A stretch of 64,000 bases of DNA, from NCBI RefSeq assembly GCF_900112355.1, contig NZ_FOLM01000005.1, positions 297,834 through 361,833 on the forward strand, written 5' to 3'. The stretch's first letter is position 1. Every line of letters starts with the position of its first letter. Under the pieces are notes generated by a model, which worked only from the letters and a program-made list of their open reading frames with translations, was not told the origin of the DNA and did no database searches. Shown piece after piece: positions 38,381 through 47,450 of this stretch. The stretch is from Streptomyces aidingensis. GTDB taxonomy: Bacteria > Actinomycetota > Actinomycetes > Streptomycetales > Streptomycetaceae. The translations under genes were made by a program, and so were the position numbers.

Positions 38381-41300
38381 GTGGTGACCAAGCCCTTCAC
38401 GCACTTGCATGTACACACTCAGTACTCGCTGCTGGACGGCGCGGCGCGGTTGAAGGACTTGTTCAAGGCGGCCGGGGACATGGGCATGACCCACCTCGCC
38501 ATCACCGACCACGGCAACCTGCACGGCTCCTACGACTTCTTCCACAAGGCCAAGGACGCGGGCATCACCCCCGTCATGGGCATCGAGGCGTATCTCGCGC
38601 CCGAGCACCGCCGCTACAACCGCCCGGTCAAATGGGGCGCCCCGCACCAGAAGAACGACGATGTCGCCGGTGCCGGCGCCTACACCCACATGACCATCTG
38701 GGCGCGCAACGCCACCGGCCTGCACAACCTGTTCCGGGCCCAGTCCCGGGCCAGCCTGGAGGGCTACTTCCGCAAGCCCCGGATGGACCGCGAGCTGCTG
38801 GCCGAGTACGCCGAGGGCCTGATCGGCACCACCGGCTGCCCCTCCGGCGAGATCCCCACCCGCATCCGCCTCGGGCAGATGGACGAGGCGCTGAAGGCGG
38901 CCGGGGATTTCCAGGACATCTTCGGCCGGGACAACTTCTTCGTCGAGCTGATGGACCACGGCATCGACATCGACCGGCGCGCCCGGGCCGGCCTGGAGGA
39001 GATCGCCCGCAAGCTGAACGCCCCGTTCGTGGTCACCAACGACTCGCACTACACCTTCGAGAACGAGTCCTCGGCCCACGACACCCTGCTCTGCATCCAG
39101 ACCGGCTCCAACCTCTCCGACCCGGACCGCTTCAAGTTCGACGGCTCCGGCTACTACCTGAAGTCGGCCGCGGAGATGTACGCCGTCGACTCCTCGGAGG
39201 TCTGGCAGCAGGGCTGCCGCAACACCCAGGAGCTGATCGCCGACCGGGTGGACACCACCGGCATGTTCGAGTTCCGCAATCTGATGCCGCGGTTCGACGT
39301 GCCCGAGGGCTACGACGAGGTGAGCTGGTTCCGCGAGGAGGTGCGGCGCGGCTTGGCCCGCCGCTGGCCCGGCGGTGTCCCGGAGAGCCGGCAGACCCAG
39401 GCCGACTACGAGATGGACGTCATCATCAAGATGGGCTTCCCCGGCTACTTCCTGGTGGTCGCGGACTTCATCATGTGGGCCAAGAACAACGGCATCGCGG
39501 TCGGCCCCGGCCGCGGCTCGGCGGCCGGCTCGATCGTCGCCTACGCCATGGGCATCACCGACCTGGACCCGCTGGAGCACGGACTGATCTTCGAGCGGTT
39601 CCTCAACCCCGAGCGGGTCTCCATGCCGGATGTCGACATCGACTTCGACGAGCGCCGGCGCGGCGAGGTCATCCGGTATGTGACCGAGAAGTACGGCGCC
39701 GACAAGGTGGCCATGATCGGCACCTACGGCACCATCAAGGCGAAGAACGCCATCAAGGACTCGGCCCGGGTGCTGGGCTATCCCTACGCGGTGGGCGACC
39801 GGATCACCAAGGCCATGCCGCCGGACGTGCTGGGCAAGTCCATGCCGCTGTCCGGCATCACCGACAAGGACCACCCCCGGTACTCCGAGGCCGGCGAGAT
39901 CCGCACCATGTACGAGAACGAGCCGGACGTCACCAAGGTGATCGACGCGGCCCGCGGCATCGAGGGCCTGGTGCGGCAGATGGGCGTGCACGCGGCCGGT
40001 GTGATCATGTCCAGCGAGACGCTGATCGACCATGTCCCGGTCTTCTCGCCCAAGAACGACGGCGTGGTGGTGACCCAGTGGGACTACCCGAGCTGTGAGG
40101 CGCTCGGCCTGCTGAAGATGGACTTCCTGGGCCTGCGCAACCTGACGATCATGGATGACGCGGTCAAGCTCATCAAGCAGAACAAGGGCATCGACCTCAC
40201 CCTGCTCGATCTGACGCTGGACGACCCCAAGACCTACGAACTCCTCCAGCGCGGCGACACCCTGGGCGTCTTCCAGTTCGACGGCGGGCCCATGCGCTCC
40301 CTGCTGCGGATGATGAAGCCGGACAACTTCGAGGACATCTCCGCGGTCTCGGCCCTCTACCGGCCCGGCCCGATGGGCATGAACTCGCACATCAACTACG
40401 CCCTGCGGAAGAACGGCCAGCAGGAGATCACCCCGATCCACCCGGAGCTGGAGGAGCCGCTCAAGGAGGTCCTGGACGTCACCTACGGCCTGATCGTCTA
40501 CCAGGAGCAGGTGCAGAAGGCCGCCCAGATCCTGGCCGGCTACTCGCTCGGCCAGGCCGACCTGCTGCGCCGGGCCATGGGCAAGAAGAAGCCCGAGGTG
40601 CTGGAGAAGGAGTTCGTCAACTTCCAGAAGGGCGCCCGGGAGAAGGGCTTCTCGGACGAGGCGGTCAAGGCGGTGTGGGACGTGCTGGTCCCGTTCGCCG
40701 GCTACGCCTTCAACAAGGCGCACTCCTCGGCCTACGGTCTGATCACCTACTGGACCGCCTATCTGAAGGCCAACTACCCGGCCGAGTACATGTCCGCGCT
40801 GCTCACCTCGGTGAAGGACGACAAGGACAAGTCCGCGGTCTATCTCAACGAGTGCCGCCGGATGGGCATCCGGGTGCTGCCGCCGGATGTCAATGAGTCG
40901 CAGGCCAACTTCACCCCGCGCGGCGACGACGTGATCGTCTTCGGCCTGCTGGCGGTGCGGAACGTCGGCGCCAACGTGGTGGAGGCCATCGGCCGGGCCC
41001 GCCGCTCCAAGGGCAGGTTCACCTCCTTCCCCGACTTCCTGGACAAGGTGGAGGCGGTGGTCTGCAACAAGCGCACCGTCGAATCCCTGATCAAGGCGGG
41101 TGCCTTCGACTCCCTCAAGCACACCCGCAAGGGCCTCAGCGCCGCCTTCGAGCCCATGATCGACAATGTGGTGCAGGTCAAGCGCAAGGAGGCGGAGGGG
41201 CAGTTCGACCTGTTCGGCGGCCTGGGCGAGGAGGACACCGACTCCGGCCCCGGCTTCGGCATGGACGTGGAGTTCACCACCGAGGAGTGGGACAAGAGCT

Positions 41301-41923
41301 ATCTGCTCGCCCAGGAGCGGGAGATGCTCGGTCTGTATGTCTCCGACCATCCGCTGTTCGGGGTGGAGCATCTGCTGAGCGACAAGGCCGACGCCACCAT
41401 GTCGCAGCTTCTCTCCGGGGACTTCTCGGACGGCCAGGTGATCACCATCGGCGGCATCGTCTCCGGGCTCCAGCGGAAGATGACCAAGCAGGGCAATGCC
41501 TGGGCCATCGCCACCGTGGAGGATCTGGAGGGCTCCATCGACTGCATGTTCTTCCCGGCCAGCTACCAGCTGGTCTCCACCCAGCTGGTGGAGGACACGA
41601 TCGTCTTCGTCAAGGGGCGGCTGGACAAGCGGGAGGACGTGCCGCGGATCGTGGCCATGGAGCTGATGGTTCCCGATCTGGCCGAGAGCGCCGCGGGCGC
41701 CCCGGTGACCATCATCATCCCGGCGGTGAAGGTGACCCCGCCGCTGGTGCAGCAGCTGGGCGAGCTGCTCTCGCACCACCGGGGCACCACCGAGGTGCGG
41801 ATCAGGCTCCAGCAGCCCCGCCGTACCACCGTGCTGCGGCTGGACAGGCACCGGGTGCAGCCCGCGCCGGAACTCTTCGGCGATCTCAAGGCGCTGCTCG
41901 GCCCGTCCTGCCTGGCGGGCTGA
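38381..41923 (+). CDS. dnaE: DNA polymerase III alpha subunit (DnaE1)
   Basis: GTG 38381 gives 1180 aa, the normal DnaE1 size. The PHP domain opens with HLHVHTQYSLLDGAARL and contains AITDHGN. The polymerase active site aspartates lie in PDVDIDFDERRRGEVIRY (about 417-425), after VGPGRGSAAGS. The helix-hairpin-helix region, an OB domain (GGIVSGLQRKMTKQGNAWAI) and a C-terminal tail follow. It is the replicative polymerase subunit. A GGAAGG site stands 8 bp before the start. Confidence 0.98.
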   Translation: MVTKPFTHLHVHTQYSLLDGAARLKDLFKAAGDMGMTHLAITDHGNLHGSYDFFHKAKDAGITPVMGIEAYLAPEHRRYNRPVKWGAPHQKNDDVAGAGAYTHMTIWARNATGLHNLFRAQSRASLEGYFRKPRMDRELLAEYAEGLIGTTGCPSGEIPTRIRLGQMDEALKAAGDFQDIFGRDNFFVELMDHGIDIDRRARAGLEEIARKLNAPFVVTNDSHYTFENESSAHDTLLCIQTGSNLSDPDRFKFDGSGYYLKSAAEMYAVDSSEVWQQGCRNTQELIADRVDTTGMFEFRNLMPRFDVPEGYDEVSWFREEVRRGLARRWPGGVPESRQTQADYEMDVIIKMGFPGYFLVVADFIMWAKNNGIAVGPGRGSAAGSIVAYAMGITDLDPLEHGLIFERFLNPERVSMPDVDIDFDERRRGEVIRYVTEKYGADKVAMIGTYGTIKAKNAIKDSARVLGYPYAVGDRITKAMPPDVLGKSMPLSGITDKDHPRYSEAGEIRTMYENEPDVTKVIDAARGIEGLVRQMGVHAAGVIMSSETLIDHVPVFSPKNDGVVVTQWDYPSCEALGLLKMDFLGLRNLTIMDDAVKLIKQNKGIDLTLLDLTLDDPKTYELLQRGDTLGVFQFDGGPMRSLLRMMKPDNFEDISAVSALYRPGPMGMNSHINYALRKNGQQEITPIHPELEEPLKEVLDVTYGLIVYQEQVQKAAQILAGYSLGQADLLRRAMGKKKPEVLEKEFVNFQKGAREKGFSDEAVKAVWDVLVPFAGYAFNKAHSSAYGLITYWTAYLKANYPAEYMSALLTSVKDDKDKSAVYLNECRRMGIRVLPPDVNESQANFTPRGDDVIVFGLLAVRNVGANVVEAIGRARRSKGRFTSFPDFLDKVEAVVCNKRTVESLIKAGAFDSLKHTRKGLSAAFEPMIDNVVQVKRKEAEGQFDLFGGLGEEDTDSGPGFGMDVEFTTEEWDKSYLLAQEREMLGLYVSDHPLFGVEHLLSDKADATMSQLLSGDFSDGQVITIGGIVSGLQRKMTKQGNAWAIATVEDLEGSIDCMFFPASYQLVSTQLVEDTIVFVKGRLDKREDVPRIVAMELMVPDLAESAAGAPVTIIIPAVKVTPPLVQQLGELLSHHRGTTEVRIRLQQPRRTTVLRLDRHRVQPAPELFGDLKALLGPSCLAG

Positions 41924-41943
41924 GCCGCCGGGCGCGGAAATCG

Positions 41944-41978
41944 CCGCGGGGGCCGTCCGGTCGGGACGGGCCCCGCGG
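41944..41978. terminator. Terminator downstream of dnaE
   Basis: Arms 41944-41958 and 41964-41978 pair over 15 bp with a single mismatch and a 5-nt loop. It lies 20 bp after the dnaE stop and ahead of the convergent small basic gene. Confidence 0.75.
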
Positions 41979-42061
41979 CACCCCGCCGGACGCGGAAGGG
42001 AAGGGGACGGCGGGGAGGATCGGGACAGTGGGACGGCGGGAGGGAACCGCCGGGGCGCGGC

Positions 42062-42235
42062 TCAGTTGTGGCCGAAGCGCTTCTGCTTCTTCCGGCCGCC
42101 GGTGGCGACCGCGGGAGCGGCGGACACGGTGGCCGCGGCGGCGGCCTCGTTCTGTTCGGGCCGCTGTTCGCGCTGTTCGCGCTCGGTACCGCCGGCCCGG
42201 TCCGGGCGGTTCTTGCGGTTCTTGTTCTTCGCCAT
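42062..42235 (-). CDS. Small basic protein with MAKNKNRK start and FGHN end
   Basis: ATG 42235 with GGAGG nine bases upstream gives 57 aa. The N-terminus MAKNKNRKNRPDRAGG and the C-terminus GGRKKQKRFGHN are Lys/Arg-rich and flank a Glu/Gln then Ala-rich middle. A small protein of this pattern is recurrent in streptomycetes but I know of no function; nucleic acid binding is only a guess from charge. It is divergent from the NYN gene with a shared 305-bp gap. Confidence 0.75.
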   Translation of the reverse strand: MAKNKNRKNRPDRAGGTEREQREQRPEQNEAAAAATVSAAPAVATGGRKKQKRFGHN

Positions 42236-42344
42236 GGTCGCTCGCCTCCAGTGCAGTGCCATGTGGAACTCCCAGGCGGGATCAGCCTCGCACGGACTGG
42301 TGAATGCCGCATTTCGGACAAGTCCGCCCGGGGTGCGGCCCGAA

Positions 42345-42472
42345 GCCGATTCGCCACGCCGACGAACCGGCCGGGACTGATAACCGCGCCGGTCTCGGGC
42401 AGACTCAAGAAAAGTTCTGGTGGAGTGCTCGGACAGGTGCTTGCGATGGCCCTCGGCCGATTCGCCGGCGAA
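42345..42472. repeat. Repeated GCCGATTCGCC sites in the divergent gap before the NYN gene
   Basis: GCCGATTCGCC occurs at 42345-42355 and again at 42456-42466. The second copy extends into the perfect palindrome TTCGCCGGCGAA (42461-42472); the first is followed by GACGAACCGG, a looser version. The rest of the 42236-42540 gap is AT-richer than average and should hold the promoters for both divergent genes. Confidence 0.5.
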
Positions 42473-42540
42473 CCGGGAGAACCCGGCGGAACCGGAAAAC
42501 CTATGGCCACACCTAGGGAAACCAGGGAAAGAGGTGCACC

Positions 42541-43812
42541 GTGGATCGCTGCGTCGTGCTGGTGGACGCCGGATACCTGCTGGGCGCCGCAGCGAGCCTG
42601 CTCGCCGGAGAGCCGGCCCGCCCCCGGATCACCGTGGACCACGCCGCACTGATCCAGGCTCTGCGGGAGCGCGCCGAGGCCGACACCGGCTGCACCCTGC
42701 TGCGCATCTACTGGTTCGACGGCGCCCCCGACCGGGTTCCGCAGCCCGAGCACCGCAGGCTGCGGGTGATGCCCCGGGTCACCGTCCGGCTGGGCGCGCT
42801 GACCCGCAGCGACGGCCGCTGGGCGCAGAAGGGCGTGGACGCCGCCATGCACGCCGAACTCACCGAACTCGCCCGCAACCGCGCCTGCGCCGACATCGTG
42901 CTGGTCACCGGCGACGGCGACCTGCTGCCCGGGCTGATGTCCGCCAAGGAACACGGCGTCGCCGTGCATCTGTGGGCCGTGCAGGCCGCCGACGGCGACT
43001 ACAACCAGTCCGAGGACCTGGTCGCCGAGGCCGACGAGCGCCGGGTGCTGGACCGCGCCTGGATCACCCGCTCGGTACGGCTGCGCGAGATCCCGGCCGC
43101 CGACGGCGTGCCGCAGACCGCGACCCGGCCGGACATCGCGGCGATTCTCTCCGCACCGCTGCCCGACACACCGCCCGCCGCCGCCGAAACGGCGGACGGC
43201 CACGGCCCCGGCCACGCCCATGGCCATGGTCATGGCCACGAGGACACCCCCAAGAACGGCACCGCACACCATGCCACGGCCACCGAGGAGGACGAGGCGG
43301 AGCGGGAGCCGGGCGGCGGTGCCCGCGGCGTGCCGACCCCCAAGGACCTGGCCGCGCTGGGCAGACCGGGCCCCGGCCCGTCCGGCGCCGCCGCCGGTGC
43401 CACCCTGCGCTGGTCCTCCGACCGGGGCTGGGTCGAACGCGGCCCCGGCGAGTCCCCGGAGACCGCCTCGCTCCCGATACTCGCCCAGATGACCACCGCC
43501 GAACAGCGCTGGGCCGACCGCGAGGAGGACATCACCGCGGTCAGCGGCGACCCGTTCGAGGTCGGCATGGTCTACGCGCGCCGCTGGGCGGAGCGCCTCA
43601 ACGCCCCGGCCCGGCTGCACCAGCTCTCCGCGGAGTACCCGCGCATCCCGCACCGCATCGACGGCGAACTGCTGCGCTACGCCGCCCGCTTCGGGCTGCT
43701 CGCGCACAAGGACGACCAGATCGACGAGCAGGACCGCTATGCCATCCGGGCCGGCTTCTGGCGCGAGATCGACACCCGCGCCAAGACCGCCCGGGAACAC
43801 AGCAGCCACTGA
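42541..43812 (+). CDS. NYN domain (PIN-like) protein with His-rich linker
   Basis: GTG 42541 gives 423 aa. The NYN/LabA-type domain (about 1-180) has the acidic pocket residues in VVLVDAGYLL, QKGVDAAMHAELTELA and VLVTGDGDLLPGL, so an RNase-type activity is likely. A linker at about 218-245 is His/Gly-rich (GHGPGHAHGHGHGHE). The C-terminal part (about 285-423) is a separate conserved-looking helical region (FEVGMVYARRWAERLNAPARL ... IDEQDRYAIRAGFW). The RNA target is unknown. It stands alone upstream of an ABC operon. Confidence 0.85.
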   Translation: MDRCVVLVDAGYLLGAAASLLAGEPARPRITVDHAALIQALRERAEADTGCTLLRIYWFDGAPDRVPQPEHRRLRVMPRVTVRLGALTRSDGRWAQKGVDAAMHAELTELARNRACADIVLVTGDGDLLPGLMSAKEHGVAVHLWAVQAADGDYNQSEDLVAEADERRVLDRAWITRSVRLREIPAADGVPQTATRPDIAAILSAPLPDTPPAAAETADGHGPGHAHGHGHGHEDTPKNGTAHHATATEEDEAEREPGGGARGVPTPKDLAALGRPGPGPSGAAAGATLRWSSDRGWVERGPGESPETASLPILAQMTTAEQRWADREEDITAVSGDPFEVGMVYARRWAERLNAPARLHQLSAEYPRIPHRIDGELLRYAARFGLLAHKDDQIDEQDRYAIRAGFWREIDTRAKTAREHSSH

Positions 43813-43903
43813 CCCCGGCCCCGGACGGCGGGAGCGGCGGCGGGGACCGGGACGGGCGACCCTGCCGGTGATCGCGCGGCGCGGCGGCGTAGGCTCGGGG
43901 ACT

Positions 43904-44974
43904 GTGCCCCTTCCTATCGTCCGGGCCGATGCGGACCCGACCGGCGCCCGGTCCACCGCCGGCCGAGCCGGCCGAGCCGACGGAGCCGACGGAGCCGTGC
44001 CCGCACTGGACGTGTCCGGGCTGGAGAAGACCTACCGCGGTCCGCGCCGCAACCGCAGCCCGGTACGCGCCAACGCGGGCATCTCGCTGCGGGTGCGGCA
44101 CGGCGAGATCTTCGGCCTGCTGGGCCCCAACGGCGCGGGCAAGACCACCCTGGTGCGGCAGCTCACCGGGCTGCTGCGGCCCGACGCCGGCCGGATCACC
44201 CTGCTCGGCCACGATCTGTGCCGCCATCCCCGGCGTGCGCCGCGGCTGCTGGCCTACCTCGGTCAGCAGTCCACCGCGCTGGACGAGCTGACCGTCTCGC
44301 TGGCCGTGGAGACCACCGGCAGACTGCGCGGACTGGGCGCCCCGGCCGCCCGGCACGAGCGCGACGCCGTGCTGGACGAACTGGGCCTCGGCGCGCTGGC
44401 CGGCCGCCCGCTGAACAGCCTGTCCGGCGGTGAGCGGCGGCTCGCCTGCGTGGCCGCAGCGCTCACCGGCCACCGTTCCTTCCTGGTCCTGGACGAGCCC
44501 ACCACCGGCATGGACCCGGTGGCCCGGCGCGCCGTATGGTCCGCCATCGACCGCCGCCGCACCGAACGCGGCACCACCGTGCTGCTGGTCACCCACAATG
44601 TCAGCGAGGCGGAGGCGGTACTGGACCGGGTCGCGGTGCTGGACGGCGGCCGGATCATCGCCTGCGACACGCCCGCCGGCCTGAAGGCCCGGGTCGGCGA
44701 CGAGGTCCGCCTCGACCTGGTGTGGCGGGACCGCCCGCCGCTGGAGGTGCCCGCCGTGGCCGCCCTGCGCGCCCGCGCCGGGATCGCCGGCCGCCGCTGG
44801 ACGCTGCGGCTCGGCCCGGAGGCGGCCCGTGGCGTGGTCGCCACGGTCACCACCGGCCCGGCCTTTGCCGCGCTGGAGGACTTCACCCTGGCCACCGTCA
44901 GCCTGGAGGACGTCTATCTGGCGCTCGGCGGGCGGTCTCCCGGTCTGGTCAGGGAAGGCGGTGTCACCGGATGA
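43904..44974 (+). CDS. ABC transporter ATP-binding protein (ABC-2 exporter type)
   Basis: GTG 43904 lies 8 nt after TAGGCT (43890-43895), so a leaderless mRNA is likely; the product is 356 aa. The Walker A GPNGAGKTTL, signature NSLSGGERRLACVAAAL, Walker B FLVLDEPTTGMDP and switch His VLLVTHN are all intact. The N-terminus carries a short repeat (GRAGRADGADGA). The C-terminal ~90 residues are a DrrA-like accessory region. It pairs with the overlapping permease gene; the substrate is unknown. Confidence 0.93.
   Translation: MPLPIVRADADPTGARSTAGRAGRADGADGAVPALDVSGLEKTYRGPRRNRSPVRANAGISLRVRHGEIFGLLGPNGAGKTTLVRQLTGLLRPDAGRITLLGHDLCRHPRRAPRLLAYLGQQSTALDELTVSLAVETTGRLRGLGAPAARHERDAVLDELGLGALAGRPLNSLSGGERRLACVAAALTGHRSFLVLDEPTTGMDPVARRAVWSAIDRRRTERGTTVLLVTHNVSEAEAVLDRVAVLDGGRIIACDTPAGLKARVGDEVRLDLVWRDRPPLEVPAVAALRARAGIAGRRWTLRLGPEAARGVVATVTTGPAFAALEDFTLATVSLEDVYLALGGRSPGLVREGGVTG
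43962..43997 (+). repeat. 9-bp repeat in the N-terminus of the ABC ATPase
   Basis: Four 9-bp units (GCCGAGCCG twice, then ACGGAGCCG twice) encode the GRAGRADGADGA segment before the ATPase fold. Short and imperfect. Confidence 0.7.
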
Positions 44975-45873
44975 GCGCGGCCCCGGCCGGCGGCCGGCGC
45001 CCGGGCGAGCGGCCGTCCGGCCCCCCGGCCCGTCCGCCCGCCCAGCGCACCGGCGCGCCGCGCCCCGCCGCGGACACCTCCGGTGCGGCGCCCGGTGCGG
45101 CGCCGCCCGGGCCGGTGGCGCTGGCCCCGGCGCCCGGGCTGTGGCCCGCGCTGGGCGCGGTCTACCGGGCGCAGCTCTCCCGGGCCAGGGTGGCCCGGAT
45201 CCCGCTGCTGTTCGTCGCCACCTTCCAGTCCCTGGGCATCCTGGTGCTGCTGCGCGGCGTGGTGGACCCCGGCCCCGGCGAGGCCGCGCGGGCCGTGGTG
45301 GCCGGTTCGACGGTGCTGGTGGTCGCGTTTGTCGCGCTCAATCTGCTGGCCCAGCACTTCGGCCGGCTGCGCGCCTCCGGCGGCCTGGACCACTACGCCA
45401 CCCTGCCCGTTCCGGCCGCCGCCGTGGCGCTGGGCACGGCCGCGGCATACGCCTCCTTCACCCTGCCCGGCGCCGCGGTGACCGCGGTGACCGGCAGCGT
45501 GCTCTACGAGCTGCCGATGGGCGGGCTGTGGCTGCTGGCGGCCGTGGTGCCGCTGGCCGGTGCCGCGCTGGCCGGGCTGGGCGCCGCGCTGGGACTGCTG
45601 GCGCCGCGCCCGGAGCTGGCCACCCTCTGCGGGCAGCTCGGCATGTCCGCGGCGCTGCTGCTGGGCGTGCTGCCCGCCTCCCGGATGCCCGCCCCGGTGC
45701 AACTGGTGCGCGACCTGCTGCCCTCCACCTACGGCGTGGAGGCGCTGGCCGCGGTGCTGCGGCCGGACCCGCAGTGGGACGCGGTCGCCGTGGGCCTGAC
45801 GGTCTGCACCGTGGCGGGGGCCGCCGCACTGGCCCTGGCCACCTGGTCCTACCGCCGCGCCGCCACGCGCTGA
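44971..45873 (+). CDS. ABC-2 type transporter permease
   Basis: ATG 44971 overlaps the ATPase stop (ATGA) and gives 300 aa. A Pro/Ala-rich cytoplasmic tail of ~60 residues precedes six hydrophobic helices ([72 protein letters not shown] among them) with the ABC-2 segment LDHYATLPVP. It forms an exporter with the preceding ATPase. Confidence 0.9.
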   Translation: MSAAPAGGRRPGERPSGPPARPPAQRTGAPRPAADTSGAAPGAAPPGPVALAPAPGLWPALGAVYRAQLSRARVARIPLLFVATFQSLGILVLLRGVVDPGPGEAARAVVAGSTVLVVAFVALNLLAQHFGRLRASGGLDHYATLPVPAAAVALGTAAAYASFTLPGAAVTAVTGSVLYELPMGGLWLLAAVVPLAGAALAGLGAALGLLAPRPELATLCGQLGMSAALLLGVLPASRMPAPVQLVRDLLPSTYGVEALAAVLRPDPQWDAVAVGLTVCTVAGAAALALATWSYRRAATR

Positions 45874-45922
45874 GCGGTGTCCCCGCGGCCGGCGGGGCGG
45901 GCGGAACTGGCAGGATGGCTGA

Positions 45923-46594
45923 GTGACCCTTCCCCTTCCCACTCCGGACGACCGCAGGGCCGCGATGCGTGGTCCCGATCCCTGGGCCGCGCCGCCCCCG
46001 CCCGCCCCCGGCGGCGCCACCGGCCTCGGCGGCGCGGGCAGCGGTCCCGGCGCCGGCCGGCCGGTGTCCTGGGGCCGGGAGATCCTGGCCGGTGCCGTGG
46101 TCATGGCGGCCGTCGCGGCGGCCGTGGGCCCGGTGCTGGGGCTGCTCTGGGAGCGGCTGGCCCCCCGGGTCCGTCTGCTGGTGGGCGGTGACGCGCTGTA
46201 TCTGGAGAATCCCGAGAGCCAGCAGGCGATCGCCGGGGACGGCACCTTTCTGCTGCTGGGCCTCGGGGTCGGGCTGGCCGCGGGGGTGGGTGTCTTCCTG
46301 CTCCGGCGGCGCTCCGGGGTGGCGGAGACGGCGGGCCTGGCCCTGGGCGCCGGCCTGGGCGCGGTGCTGGCCTGGCGGCTCGGCGAACTCCTGGAACCGG
46401 ACCGGGACGAGATCCGGGAGCTGGCCCGGCGGCTGGGCGACGGCGCGGTGATCGACGCGCCGCTGGAGCTCAACGCGCTGGGCGCGCTGATCGGCCCGGC
46501 GTTCGGCGCGCTGCTGGCCCACTTCCTGTGCATGGCCCTCTGGGGGCCGCGCGACCCGGTCCGCCGCCCGCCCGTCTTCCCCCGCTGGGGCTGA
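45923..46594 (+). CDS. Membrane protein, DUF2567-like
   Basis: The product is 223 aa. CAGGAT (45911-45916) ends 6 nt before GTG 45923, consistent with a leaderless mRNA. A Pro/Gly-rich N-terminus is followed by four helices: ILAGAVVMAAVAAAVGPVLGLLW, FLLLGLGVGLAAGVGVFLL, TAGLALGAGLGAVLAWRLGELL and ALIGPAFGALLAHFLCMALW. An extracytoplasmic loop YLENPESQQAIAGDG lies between the first two. The layout fits the actinobacterial DUF2567 family; the function is unknown. Confidence 0.75.
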   Translation: MTLPLPTPDDRRAAMRGPDPWAAPPPPAPGGATGLGGAGSGPGAGRPVSWGREILAGAVVMAAVAAAVGPVLGLLWERLAPRVRLLVGGDALYLENPESQQAIAGDGTFLLLGLGVGLAAGVGVFLLRRRSGVAETAGLALGAGLGAVLAWRLGELLEPDRDEIRELARRLGDGAVIDAPLELNALGALIGPAFGALLAHFLCMALWGPRDPVRRPPVFPRWG

Positions 46595-46608
46595 GCGGGC
46601 GCGCGGGA

Positions 46609-46637
46609 CCGGTCAGGCGCGGGCCGGTCAGGCGCGG
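46609..46637. repeat. 14-bp direct repeat at the ybaK-like stop codon
   Basis: CCGGTCAGGCGCGG occurs at 46609-46622 and 46624-46637. The second copy contains the minus-strand stop TCA (46628-46630), and the first holds another TCA 15 bp away in the same frame, so the gene has a duplicated in-frame stop. Confidence 0.85.
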
Positions 46638-47155
46638 ATGTCGGCGACCGTGGCGTCGGTGAGGCGGATCAGATCGGCGGGGGCCAGCTCGATCTCCAGG
46701 CCGCGCCGGCCGGCGGACACCAGTACCGTCCCGTGCCCGGTGGCCGAGGCGTCCACCACCGTGGGCAGCCGCTTGCGCTGCCCGAGCGGGGAGATCCCGC
46801 CGCGCACATAGCCGGTGCTGCGCTCGGCCGCGGCCGGGTCGGCCATGGCCGCCCGCTTGCCGCCCACCGCCGCGGCCAGCGCCTTCAGCCCGAGGGAGGC
46901 CGACACCGGTACGACGGCCACGGTCAGCCGGCCGTCCACCTCGGCCACCAGGGTCTTGAACACCCGCCCGGGCTCGACGTCCAGCGCCCGGGCGGCCTCC
47001 TCGCCGTAGGAGCCGGTGGCCGGGTCATGGTCGTAGGAGCGCAGTGTGTAGGTCACGCCCGCCCGGGTGGCCGCCACCGTCGCGGGGGTGCCGCCCCCGC
47101 CTGCTCCCCGCCGGTCACTCGTGCCGCCGCCCTTCCCGGCCTTCGTCCTCGCCAC
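46628..47155 (-). CDS. ybaK: YbaK/EbsC family Cys-tRNA(Pro) deacylase
   Basis: GTG 47155 with GAGAAGGG upstream gives 175 aa. The YbaK fold is clear: VFKTLVAEVDGRLTVAVVPVSASLGLKALAAAVGGKRAAMADP, YVRGGISPLGQRKRLPTVVD and the end GLEIELAPADLIRLT. The conserved Lys of the VFKTL motif is present. It removes Cys mischarged on tRNA-Pro. It is convergent with the DUF2567-like gene. Confidence 0.92.
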   Translation of the reverse strand: MARTKAGKGGGTSDRRGAGGGGTPATVAATRAGVTYTLRSYDHDPATGSYGEEAARALDVEPGRVFKTLVAEVDGRLTVAVVPVSASLGLKALAAAVGGKRAAMADPAAAERSTGYVRGGISPLGQRKRLPTVVDASATGHGTVLVSAGRRGLEIELAPADLIRLTDATVADIRA

Positions 47156-47450
47156 GCCCGCACCCTTCTCGCTGCCTGCCCGTGCCCGCCGCCGCTTCGC
47201 CGAGTCGGCGACGAGTCGCACTGTACGGGGGTCAGCGGCCGCAGCCCAGCCGGTTTCCGCCGTTGGCCGTCCGCGTCCGCCGGCCGTGCCTCAACTCTCC
47301 CCCAGCATTCGGGCGTAGAGTTGATGACTGTGGTGCACGGGCGGTGTGAAGATGCCCTGAAGCGGACGCCGCACCGCGCACACCGGCCCACCCGGGGGAC
47401 GGGCGGTACGGTCTGAGTCTCGGTGGTTTGCGCACGAAGGACGGTGGGGG

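Noticed and set aside
38201..41851. 1216-codon minus-strand frame opposite dnaE
   Set aside because: Shadow of the dnaE codon pattern; no motif, and dnaE is certain.
42420..43871. Alternative plus-strand frame across the NYN gene
   Set aside because: Arg-rich without domains; the NYN motifs are in the other frame.
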